NCBI RefSeq assembly: GCF_910596095.1
Contig: NC_056542.1
Span: 24,816,457-24,880,456, forward strand
Direction: 5' to 3'
From: Thunnus maccoyii
Lineage: Eukaryota > Chordata > Actinopteri > Scombriformes > Scombridae
DNA length: 64,000 nt
In this document: positions 33,601-44,129 of the stretch, piece after piece
Layout of the letters: each line of letters opens with the position of its first letter
How positions within the stretch are numbered: position 1 is the stretch's first letter
Notes under the pieces: generated by a model
The model's input: the letters and a program-made list of their open reading frames with translations, nothing else
Told to the model about the DNA's origin: nothing
The model's database searches: none
Translations under genes and position numbers: made by a program

Positions 33601-36600
33601 CCTGGATCACACGCTTCTTCACCTGGGAAACAGAGTCAGACAGAGTTTTAACTGCCAATGTGACTTCTTCAGGAAAACTAAACTGGCTGAATAGTTCTGT
33701 GCATGTGTGCACGTGTGTTACCTTGTTGCTGTGGTCAGCCATTGGTTGCCTGATGCTGGCCACAATCAGCAATTTCTTGCTCTCCATCGTGGAAGCTGCA
33801 ACACACACACACACACATTAACACACAAATAAACAGATAGATAAAGGAGGATTATGGATTATATACTCTGCATGAGTGTGGTCGCATTTAAATTATTACT
33901 TTGATATACTTTTAACTGCCCCTCTAAGCTCAGTGTGTATGAGTTGGGGACTGTGTATGTAATACTTGTGTCTGACTGTATTTCCTTACTGGTGGAGTTG
34001 ATAAGGTGACGTAGCACAGCCAGGGAGCCCATCCTGTTCCGCTCATTACTATTTTCCAACTTCTGTATGACAAACATTACCAACCGATCTGGGAAAGAGT
34101 TGGCTGGAAAGAGAAGAGGAGAAGTTGAAAGAAGGACGTTAAAATGTGAAATGCATTTATTGTTAAAGAAATACCAAAACAAGGACAAAACACAGGAAAC
34201 ACAAACAAGACCAGAGAGAAGGGGAGAGAAGTAGATGGACCGTCACGGTTAATGTGATTATCTCTTGGGGGACATTGAGTCTGACACACTATTGGATGAT
34301 CTTATTACTGTTCTTGTGACTCCATAGAACTAAAGCAGATAGAAAGGCCTGATGCTGTTGGACCATGTTCATTTTTTACCACACTTGTTCACCACAGACC
34401 TCATATTAGTGTTTAGCATAATCTAATGTAGTAGCAGCAGTCAATAATTACACATAAACACGACCAGCAGCTGAAGAGCTTTAGTACCTAACAGGCTGAA
34501 GCAGCGCAGGACCTCATTGTGGTTCTTGACAGTAGGAGGGTTACTGTAGTCAACGGGGGCAGACACCTGGGGGAGACAAAGGAAATGTTACACTGCTCTC
34601 AGACAGCAAATATCGTGATATGTCATGATGTGAGTTATGTGGGAAAATAAAGACAATCAAATTCAGCTTAACTGGCTCACTGTAACACACTCTTGCTTAT
34701 AGTAGGAATAATAATAGTAATAATAATGAAGAAAATAGTTGTATACATAGTAAAAATAGTTTGCAGTTACTATTATTTGGTTTCCCAAGGGAGTGGCTGA
34801 TCACGTGTGCTCTTTTTATAGCACTTCGTCACACCTGAAAAGTTTAAAGTACAATCACAGTCTCCTACTTGGGGTAAATTTCTAAGCTGAAAATAGGAAC
34901 TGAGAATTTCACATTTTTTAAAGCCTCCTTTCAAATTCAATTTGCGCTTTCAAGCAGCTAATTTGGACTTTCTGAACTTCAGTCAGTTTCACTTCCGCAC
35001 ATATTTTGTGTCTACAAATGTAGTTAGGAGATGTGGTCTAAGATTAGGATAGGAATGATAACTGTAACTGTTGTAAAAGGTGCTTTAACATCCTGGTGAA
35101 ATGATACTCTCCGTCCCCATTAAGCAGTCCCACCATACACACAGATAATTTGCAAAGTCACTGTACTAAAATGTAGCAACAGTCAAGGCATCGTACCAAG
35201 TGTCAGCTGAGTCACAAGGTTACGAAAACATCTGACTACAGTGACTCTCTTACAGTCATTTGACACATATTGTGAAAGAAAGCAGCATAATGTGAATATA
35301 AGACGCAAAAGGAATCCAGTCCAGTGTGCCCACCATTTAGCCACAGATTTTTGGTTCCACTTTGATGAATCGTTCTGTCACTAAACAGGGAGACTGAGAC
35401 ACACGGACTGGATTACAGTTGGTGCGGTGTCAAAACAACGTAGTCTTGTGATAGAAATTGCTACACAGACTGTTTAACCAGAAACTGTCAGTAATCAGAC
35501 CAGACAAATCCAGGTACAACAAGTCTTTTGTGCTTGCGGTTTGCTCAAGGTCTGTTACCGGGCACGCCCAATGTGTTTTTTTTTTTTTTATCAAAGTTCT
35601 GACTTGAAAAAAAAGTGACAGCGAAAACTTTTTGCTGCCACAACAATATTTTATACCTTAATGGAACTTTTTTGATAATCTTATTCATTGCACGCTGAGG
35701 AAAACCAGTTTACTGCGATGTAAAAAAGACAAACAAAAAAAACTCTGAATTCTGTCTTTTGCAACAACACATCAAAATGATTACCCTATTCACATCAGTT
35801 TGTTAAATTACAAATTGTGGGTTTCCATGATGCCAAAAAAGTTAATCAAGGAAATAGCTGAAAGTTAGAACTTCTTTTGCAAGTTTATTATCAATTTAAA
35901 ATGTTTGTCACATTGTGTCTCCTGAATTCAGTAGCTGTGAAAAACTGCTAAATGTCTGGTCAACAATACCTGGATGTATATCTGTGAATCTGGGAGGAGT
36001 GAAATTGCTACAAGAATTGCTACCTAGTTCCCACTTTTTATGAGCTCTGTCATCCGTTAGGGAAAAGCTAACAAAACCATCTGGTTCACTCAAGGTTAAA
36101 GCTGCAGAATTGACTTTAGTATGTATTTATTTTTGTAATGTGTACCTGTTGATGCAGTGCAAAGAGTAGACTGTCCAGTTGTGTCTCCAGCACTCTGCTG
36201 CCCATGTTGACAGAAGCATCAAGCACTTGGCACAGACTCTGAGTGAAGGCAGAGGAAAAAAAAAAGTGTGATGTCGCAATTACTAGTGCCATGTTACACA
36301 CACCGTTATGGGAAACCTGTTTTAAACCACAAGCACTGCTGAGGCACATCATAGCTGACAGAAAGAGTTACGGTGTACCATTTGATCCACATTACAAAAT
36401 CCATAATAAACAGTCTATACACACTTTGCTAATGACATAGTGCTCGTTGTTTTTCTTGTACAGCGACAAGATGGCAGGGATGAGTTTGGGAATCTGCTCC
36501 TCCAGTTTATCACTGGCCATCAGATGACACATTGAGCCCACTGCCTCAGCTACTGTTAGCCTCAACTGGAAAACAGAGACAGAAAAACAAGATGTCAGGT

Positions 36601-39075
36601 GACAGTCATGAAAGGCATAAGGGGACACCCTCTCATGCATTTGTAACAATGGGTCTGTAAATAGGAAGGAAATAAAAAGGGGAACAACAGCCGTTTAAAA
36701 ATTATGTAAGATATGATATCATTCAATGGATAAAACAACTTATAACTGCAAATCAACTTGGTAGCCATGTCGTTAAAGTTATATACTTTTATGTTCAGGT
36801 AAAAGAACTGACAATAGAACAAAACTGATCCTACTGATTTTAGTAAATGTTCTGTGACAGTATGAATATCCTTCTGAGTTCATTTGTTTTCTGGGGTTTA
36901 TGTGTTTGTAACTCTCTGTTTGCTTATTCAGTGCCCTTTTGAACACAGCTGTGAATGTCATTCCACTGAACAATAATTAGCTCTAATAAGTTCCCTGCCT
37001 TCGGTAATGCAGCAGGAAGGCACAGCGGTTAAATTGTTAGACTGGGTCGACATGGCCTATACAAACACAAACAGTTATTTGTGTGGTAACTACATTTTTA
37101 AGATCCCATAGAAAATATGCTTTACCAGGCTTTAACAGATCCAAATAGTGGCAAAAACACTAGTAGTAACCATGTGGTCAATGTGTCAATTCAGGAACAG
37201 AAAATGACCCCAGAAAAGGGTTCTCACAGTGCATCATGATTCTCTGTAAAATGAGAGTCACATGGGATTCAGATTTTCTTGAATAAATCTACTAATGTAA
37301 TCCCCTTGTGTCTATAAAGGCGTGTTTGGTATGGTGATGCAGTGTTTAAGGCTCCTCTTATGGATGATTTCGTAGTCAACTAGCAGGGGTTTTCTGGTGG
37401 ATTTCTCATGGTCTTGAAAGCTTCATCATATTGTACTTTGTAGTGATTTTTTGGTGTTACCCTGCAGTAACACACTGATATAACACACTAACACTTGCAA
37501 AATATGCACCTTAGACTGGCATAATCTTTGAAACAAAAACTCAAAATGTCAAGCTTTAGTTGGCTAACCTCATCTCCCCTCCTCACACCAGATCAAACTG
37601 TAGTTTCACTAAATACTCCCTGAACACATCACTTGCTGTCAAATGTACAACTCAACCCCAAATACTGAGCTACTGTAATCTCACCTTAGACTCCCTGCTT
37701 TGTAACCAGTTATTGAAGAGGATGTCAAAAGCAGCATAGATTTCACTGGAGAATGTGTCTTTCCTGACTGTGGGATCTGGAGCCTTGTCCAGGTTGGCCA
37801 GGTACTCTAAGATACTGTCGCTGAAATGACACAGAGCTGGAGGAAGAGAAACAAAACAGGGGCAAACAGGAGGAGGAGAGAAGAGGACAATTTGATGACA
37901 AAACAGCAAGAGAGAGGCAAGGAAAGAAAAAGAAAGGAGACAGTTGCATATTTTGAAGTTGCAATAATTTTTGGTTACAGAGGGACCTGAAAATATTTAC
38001 AAGTTTTATCACTGAAATTTCTTTGCATAATGTTCTTCTCTCCCAAAACGTGTGGGTGAATACCTGAATGTTGTGTTTCAAGACTTTCTGGAGAGGAGCT
38101 AATACACTCACAACAATTCTGACAACTCAGAGAGCAGTGTCGGTTCTTACCAGAGGAGAAGACCCACTTCATGTTGTCCTGTTTGGCCATGCTCAGCATG
38201 GGCAACATGGTGCCCAGAATAGCATTCAGGAAAGGTACCATGCCATAAACTAGAGAACAAAGAGAGGAGTACGACGTTAATGACATGTTTGTACTTCCTC
38301 AAAAACTCTACAATATGTTACATCAATCCAAAAGCAAAAGTAGGTAGTCTGGTCACAAAGGTCTCAGAGACTGCTGAGAGAGAATGACAAGGATGCTGCA
38401 AGGATTTTTTGCCCTGATCCTGATCAGAATCATTTAATATTATATTCAAAGTATATCCAAACAATATATCCAAAACAGATGTGTTTGACAGCTTGGTAGC
38501 ACTTTACTTTTCTTCAGTGTTAAGTCTGAAGAAAAGAAAGTTTGGAAAGCCCCTCATCATCCTTAGCATGAAACAGAGACTCCAGTTTATATTTAGTTTT
38601 AATTACAAAGACATGGTGCACTGGCAAAATGTGGCTGAAACAGAGCAAATTCTTCTTTAACTCCCAGTTCCTGTTCTTGCTTCACTCTCGGTGTGGTTAT
38701 CATTAATTGAAACTGCTCAGTGAAACTCATTTGCATGTCTTACCCTGCAGTTCATTCTATCTCAATGCTTTAAGAATAAGAAAACTTTTTTATATGCCAA
38801 GTGCTAATTGATTATAAATGTCCTGATCACTTCAGTGCCTCTGGACATCTCTTCAGGTGTGAGTGCTACATAATCCATGTAAAATATACTACTAATTATT
38901 ATCATTTCAAAACCACAAGAGACTGCTCCTAAAGACACGTATTCTGGTGTTATGCTTAATGTTTTGCTTCCAAACGCTGTTTTTGGACAGGTTTAACAGG
39001 TTCATGTGTTTCTCAACAATGTCTTAACATGTCACCTGTGAATACCTGCCCTGTCAGCCAAAGTCCTGATTTTCT

Positions 39076-39113
<38 letters not shown>

Positions 39114-41320
39114 CCTCCAGTTGGTTTGTGTGTGTAATAGCTTTCTTACCATTGGAATCAGACAGGTTGGCTAGTGTTTGGACCACAAAGAAGTGAGGTA
39201 AGACACCTGGCTGAAACTTGCTCAATATCTCCTCCATGATGTCATTGATGTGCTTGTTACCCACAGCAACCAAAATATTACTGGCCGCCTGCTGCCAATC
39301 GGGGATGACTTCCTGAGTGAGCCAGGAAGACAGAGACAGCAGTAAAAATGGATATAAGGAAGAGACTGTGTAAATTTCACAAATACTAGTAGATAATCAT
39401 GTACTTTGTCATCTTGTCCAAAGCTCAGCTACTCTCTGCAAGACACAGAAAATTTGACATTCAACATTTGACATATTCTACCTTTGATCGTGTCATCTCA
39501 TCTGAGGCCAGGGAGATGATGCTCTTTATCCTCGGGTAACTGATCGCCTCTATTCTGGAGCCAACAATTAGCTCAATAGTCTGAAGAATCACAACCCTGT
39601 GACTGACTACCAACTAGAGGAGGAGAAGAAAAGAGGCAACAAGAGAAGGAAGACAGGAATAAGAGTAAAGAGCATATTTAAAATATAAAACCAAAACAAA
39701 ATTGGAACACAGCATTTATTTATCTGTATCAAACTGCTGCAAATACCAAGTAATATGTTTGCAATAGTCCTTCACAAAGGCATATAGTTATAGTAAAATA
39801 CAGTACGGTACCTTCAACAACATTTCAATAAAAAAGGACATATATGTATTATGTCACTGATGTTTCCATCAAAACGTTTCCTCAGTGTAACGATTCATCA
39901 ACTGATTGTCACAAACTTGAGGGCTGTGACTGTATGAAAAGATGTTGCAGCATCGAGCTGATTCATGGTTTCCTGGCGACATTTCTAAGGACAGAATGTG
40001 CTACAAAGTCGAAAACAAACCACAAAATTTGCCTTTAAACCTCAAGCTACATGACTTATTGCTTTGCAGTCTTGTAGGTGGACTGATATTTAGATCAGTC
40101 AAGGTACTGGATTTTAGGTTTGGGTGATATTTGTTATTTATATATCAATAGTGATATAGTAAATCTTCTGGAATTAAGAAATATTTTACAGATACAATAT
40201 TGTCATAAAGTAGCCCTGCTCAAAGGTCTAATACAACTATCTGTATCATGTCCCAGTATATACAGTTCTGAGTGACTGAATGTCTGCAGGGGAGAAAAGA
40301 CTGCTTGACTGCCATTTGTGAAATCTGACAACCCCAGACTAACACTCAGTTTGTCTCTGTGACACATACAACTACTTATTGCAGTGTTTACATCTTAAAC
40401 TTGAGTGAAACCTCTAGAAAGAATGGCTTAGCTGGAATGCTGTTGCTGTTTCTAACAATGCTGGCAAACCACATGCTAGGGGCTCTGAGAGGCCTTTTAA
40501 GTGTGACCGGGTTTAACAGATTAGCAGCAGACTATTGTTAGCTGGAGTTACAGGAGTCAAGAAAGATCTGTAATAAAACCATTGACCATGTTAATCATAT
40601 ACTGTAGGTAACAGTTCATAATGTTTGCTGCAAGCCTGTTTAAAAGGGCGGTGTTTCCCCTTATCAGAAATGAGAAGCATGCAGAACTTCCCCTGCAGCT
40701 TTCACTCTAAGTGTGTACAATATGATCACACAGTACAGTCACAGCAATTAAGCACTTGTATGTGATAGTAACTAGTTTTGACATTTGATACTAATAATAA
40801 CACCAGCTGTTGAGGCAGAGTTATGACAGTATTACCATATACATGTGGTCATGCTAATCTGGCAGGTGTTTACAATAATCGAGGTGTTTTACCTTAGGAT
40901 GTTTCAGCAGGTAGTCCTGACACATGGCTAACACTCGGTCTGGCTGCTGTTTTCCCAGGGTCAACATAGACTTCCTGACCTGCTCCTGGACCTCAGCATC
41001 TTTATCAGTGGCTGCATCTAGTAGTGCCAGGGTCACCTCTAGATTATTAACACAACAGGATAGAGAAAGTTTAAAAAGTAGAAAGTCATATAAACAAATA
41101 TTTGATGTAGAGTAACAGAATAAACACAGATTGTGGAAGTAATTTGAGAAAACTACTGCTGTCTGAAACATGATCTGAGCAGAGTAAGAGCCTGAAGAAA
41201 TTTTAGAACACAATGGGGAATACTGGATTTCTGCTGTGTCCAGTAGAGCAAAGAAATAGCTGACAGACAAGCAGAAAGAGAAACAGAGAAGAGCTTACGT
41301 TCCACATCTGTCTCATCCAT
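20050..41320 (-). CDS. mroh1: MROH1 (maestro heat-like repeat family member 1), complete
   Basis: Forty-four coding exons on the minus strand join in frame to 4902 nt, encoding 1633 residues; human MROH1 is about 1640. Every junction uses GT-AG, and all phases agree. The start is CACCATGG at 41320 (good Kozak context). The stop is TGA at 20050-20052 after the C-terminal motif AAEAMGHFH. The protein is an all-helical HEAT-repeat solenoid without a membrane segment. Family landmarks recalled from the human protein are present: LLDAATDKDAEVQEQVRKS at the N-terminus, EYLANLDKAPDPTVRKD, QVISAMAHHGYLE, EKVKSTLILCYGQVA and RAMAKHAGPRLP. The family is a poorly characterised cytosolic scaffold, so no reaction is assigned. 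Shadow open frames in both strands over the introns were ignored. Exon coordinates are given in the following four entries. Confidence 0.97.
22855..26749 (-). CDS. mroh1: mroh1 exons 26-36
   Basis: Exons: 26608-26749, 26245-26340, 25721-25825, 25418-25553, 25092-25204, 24671-24823, 24406-24462, 24043-24140, 23692-23848, 23135-23304, 22855-22992. They encode about residues 852-1306. Recognisable segments are TFHNLGALLGRLSPRCSD, IDCLYSLLYIQLRYEGF, LTTLVFMLFEGLVDSQ with NCCRASSVILNTLLKNRG, and MWMALGADPIVANQIIEMV. A (GT)n tract (24603-24631) lies 40 bp inside the intron after exon 31, and a poly-A run lies just upstream of the exon 36 acceptor. Confidence 0.94.
24603..24631. repeat. mroh1: (GT)n microsatellite in mroh1 intron
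   Basis: GT tract of about 29 bp, followed by a variant GT/GA stretch. Confidence 0.95.
27093..32956 (-). CDS. mroh1: mroh1 exons 14-25 (central region)
   Basis: Exons: 32849-32956, 32459-32603, 32258-32298, 31649-31790, 31224-31276, 30734-30841, 30075-30194, 29801-29923, 29516-29662, 29019-29045, 27267-27389, 27093-27172. They cover about residues 447-851. Three are very short: 41 nt (32258-32298), 53 nt (31224-31276) and a 27-nt microexon (29019-29045) encoding VLGIKVETK, which matches the human VLGIKVETKD segment. The strongest conserved block is GVAMGIGLCANSHLEGTLTK followed by EVEKVKSTLILCYGQVA. Intron 24, between 29018 and 27390, is about 1.6 kb of AT-rich DNA with no gene. Confidence 0.95.
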
Positions 41321-41413
41321 GGTGGACAGAAAGAGGGTTGGTTTCCTGGAGCCTGTGGCTGAGGACGGAGCTTCCCTCCTGGGGGACAGATGGGCAGAGG
41401 AGGCTGTCTGCAG
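33500..41413 (-). CDS. mroh1: mroh1 exons 2-13 (N-terminal HEAT region)
   Basis: Exons, transcription order: 41299-41413 (coding from 41320), 40893-41038, 39482-39613, 39150-39312, 38151-38249, 37685-37836, 36425-36565, 36146-36238, 34488-34566, 33990-34103, 33722-33795, 33500-33622. These encode about residues 1-446. Conserved blocks are the N-terminal TDKDAEVQEQVRKS helix, WQQAASNILVAVGNKHIND, MVPFLNAILGTMLPMLSMAK, ANLDKAPDPTVRKD, LEEQIPKLIPAILSLYKK and VIQVISAMAHHGYLE. Exon 2 has at least 93 nt of 5' UTR. Intron 9 (34567-36145) is one of the largest in this block and holds no recognisable gene. Confidence 0.95.
39077..39111. repeat. mroh1: (GT)n microsatellite in mroh1 intron
   Basis: GT tract of about 35 bp, 38 bp from the donor end of exon 5. 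Confidence 0.96.
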
Positions 41414-41556
41414 CTAAGGAACAGAGTATAATGAGGATATAAAGTGAATATTAATATAAAATGCATTAGCAGTAAAGTCAAGGTTTCACAGACTGACATG
41501 TGCTTATTTTCATTGAAAATATTTTGTGTATTGTGTATGTGTGCCTATAATATGGC

Positions 41557-41873
41557 TAGAGCCTGACCGATACTGGATTTTTGGAGCTGATACCGATACC
41601 GATATTAGGGAGTAAAAAAAATTCAGATATTGATATATTGGCCAGTATCCTATATCACTTGTGACAAAGATATGTGATGGAGACGGGATATTTTACAGAC
41701 AGTTTAACAATCAACTTTATGATCCAAAATGATATCATTGCACTAAAACAGTAAACTTCACTGGGAATTACTTTAAAAAATTACAAAATATTGGTGTATA
41801 TTGGACCGACATATATACAGATAAGCTGATATTGGCCGATGATAACAGCAGACTGATATATCGGTCGGCTCTA
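41557..41873. mobile_element. hAT-type MITE in mroh1 intron 2, perfect 8-bp target duplication
   Basis: A 317-bp non-coding element with terminal inverted repeats TAGAGCCTGACCGATA (left) and TATCGGTCGGCTCTA (right, complementary with one extra base on the left). It is flanked on both sides by the identical 8-mer AATATGGC (41549-41556 and 41874-41881). An 8-bp duplication is the signature of hAT transposases, and similar 'ACCGATA...TATCGGT' elements are common in fish genomes. The interior is rich in GATA/GATACCGATA repeats. It has no open reading frame and so is non-autonomous. It lies in the intron between non-coding exon 1 and exon 2. Confidence 0.9.
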
Positions 41874-42504
41874 AATATGGCACACATGATTTTTCCTCAC
41901 TTAAAATGTGAATTTTCCCAAGCCAGAAACAACAATTTCTATATATATCTAACTAAAGAACTATTTGTATATATCTAACTAAAGTCATCTGACTTGCTTG
42001 TAACTTCAAAGCACAGGAGCTTTCTGAAAAACAACCTTGACAAACATTCACATGACTGTCAGGCCAGGTGATGATGGCTTACAGCTGACATTATAACCTC
42101 CGTGACAGACAACCAGCCAAAGCAGCGCATGAGACAACATTACTGTCTCCAACTAAGAGCTACAGAGGACTGTTTGTATGAAGGCTGAAATATTTTAACA
42201 TGTGTCACTTCAGGTTTCTTCGCTTTAGATACAGTGACTCACCTGTTCAAACCACTTATGTCGCATTTACCACCAACTACAGATGGACACGAAGCAGCTA
42301 GCTAACTCGTACAGTAAATTTTAACGTTAACAAAGCTACGAAATGAGGACATTAAAAGACAAACACACCTTGCAGTGTTAGCCAAGTAACCTACTGAAAA
42401 ACATTAGCATGCTAACCTAGCTGCGGCTGCTACGGAAGAGCAGCTAGCATTCACACATCACTGATTACATATAAAACACAGCCTCGCTAATAAGACTAAC
42501 TTAC

Positions 42505-42680
42505 CGACTCCCAGCGAGCGTCCGGTAAACGGTAACCTCTCACGTTAACGCTACTTGTCGTCTCGGTTTAGGTTGTAGACTTCCCTGTCAGTGCCACAGC
42601 GGAGGTTAGCGCTGTGTGTGTTGCTGTCACTGCAGGTGTAAACACGCCTGGTCATGTGCTTCCAGTCAGCAGCATTGTGG
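42505..42680 (-). promoter_or_regulatory. mroh1: mroh1 exon 1 (5' UTR) and TATA-less promoter region
   Basis: A strong donor (GAGTCG|GTAAGT, minus strand, exon edge 42505) defines a non-coding first exon in a locally GC- and CpG-richer stretch. The start site probably lies near 42600-42650. No TATA box is visible. An ETS-like GGAAGT and an E-box CACATGAC occur in the exon and upstream region. The next exon begins at 41413. Confidence 0.6.
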
Positions 42681-42953
42681 GCGGACACACACAGTCTGTC
42701 ACAGCACTGAGACACATAGAGCTGCAACTCATCTACCTAAACTACCATCACTGTCACTGTCTGCTGCGGGGGTCTAACTAAGCACATTTCATCAGTTTTT
42801 AGACAGGCTGCTTGCACTTTACATGAGTGTTGTCATTTTTATGCTGCTTTTCTTCTACTCCACTACAATTCAGAGGGAAATATTGTACTTTTTAATCCAC
42901 TACATTTATTTAACAGCTGTAGTTACATGAAATAATATATGATAAGCTTATAA

Positions 42954-43115
42954 TCAGGGCAAATGTTACGCCATATTTGGTGACCCATCAAATTCTGTGA
43001 CCTGCCCTGATATTCTTACGCTTACCCTAACCATCTCACTCATACCTAAACCTAACCAACACTGCAGCTCACAGAATCTGATGGGTCACCAAATACGGTT
43101 TATCTTCAGCCCTGA
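42954..43115. repeat. Foldback (MITE-like) inverted repeat
   Basis: Left arm 42954-43000 (TCAGGGC...TTTGGTGACCCATCA) and right arm 43069-43115 are complementary over about 47 bp with few mismatches, around a short CCTAACC-rich spacer. The total is 162 bp, non-coding. A clear target duplication was not seen, so the superfamily is unassigned. Confidence 0.75.
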
Positions 43116-43162
43116 CTATATCGGTGCCCTAGATGAGACTTTGCAACAATAGTAGTCTACCT

Positions 43163-43790
43163 CTAGCCCAGACAAAAGTCCTCCAGAAAAAAAGGCAAGT
43201 GAAGGCACCAGTCAGTGAGTGTTTGGTGGCCTGGCCTGAGGTAGCATATAAAGTCTGGTGGCTGCCTGACTGACCAGTAAGGCTTTGAAAAACAAACCAG
43301 TTTAAAACCCATGTAAGTCAATGAGGAAAAAGAGAGGAAAAATGCTAAGAAGGGAGAACAAGTGCCTATTTCCAAACGCTGTATAGAAGCAAGCACCTCT
43401 GTTGTAAGGATGTCAGGAGGTCTATCAGCAGGAGTAACAGGATATGGTGGAGGAGAAACCACAACAGAGTCTGGTTCTCTGTTGGGCTCTTCGTTCATGG
43501 TCTCACCATCCGGGACTGACAAAACTTCAGCTGGAGGCATCAGACGAGGTGGAGGAGCTAAGACAGCAGCAGAGTCTCGGTCAGTCTGAGGCTGAAACAG
43601 GACACAGATCTCTCCCACTGCGACATCAGTGATGGTGTTCATGCTCTTCACCAGGACGTCTTCAGTGTAACTCTGTCTAACCTTCTCCTGGATAGACAGG
43701 ACCACGACATCTCTGATGGAGTGTGAGAAGGTGACCTGATGCAGCATGGTGCACAGAGGGGTGGAGACCTGGTTCAGATATGATTAGCAG
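43163..43790 (-). pseudogene. Unrecognised coding fragment (orphan exon or gene remnant)
   Basis: A minus-strand open frame with protein-like composition runs from about 43773 (a possible acceptor AACCAG before GTCTCCACCCC) to 43163. The part from MLHQVTFSHSIRDVVVLSIQ to VLASIQRLEIG looks coding: a helical start, an acidic/proline-rich linker (APPPRLMPPAEVLS, VVSPPPYPVTP), then an amphipathic helix. After that the frame runs into hydrophobic, intron-like sequence. I do not recognise a family. A second short coding-like piece (ELFRLQQKTSAVSAEDMN, about 44030-44120) may be an upstream exon. It lies between mroh1 and the NCAM-like gene on the same strand, with no visible start or promoter. It could be a broken paralogue of a teleost-specific gene. 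Confidence 0.45.
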
Positions 43791-43998
43791 AGTTGACATA
43801 TTGACAGAATAAATCAAGTGTGATGAGACAAGTGAAATCTCTTCAGGATTCTTCTTGCCAGCTTGAGAAGAGGCTCAAACTCCCAGAGCCTTCAAACAGA
43901 AAGAAAACACAAGCTTCATTTTTACTCATTCTCTCTTCCTCATTAGAGACAAATTGGCGTGACATAAGACAAGTTAACGTCAGGTGTTGTGCTGGACT

Positions 43999-44022
43999 GT
44001 GTGTGTGTGTGTGTGTGTGTGT
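43999..44022. repeat. (GT)n microsatellite
   Basis: Short GT tract, about 24 bp. Confidence 0.95.
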
Positions 44023-44129
44023 CCCAGTAATTCAATTCACTCTCACTGTGCTCTTGCTGTCCTCCACCAGCAGATCATTCATGTCTTCAGCAGACACAGC
44101 AGATGTTTTCTGCTGAAGTCTGAACAGTT

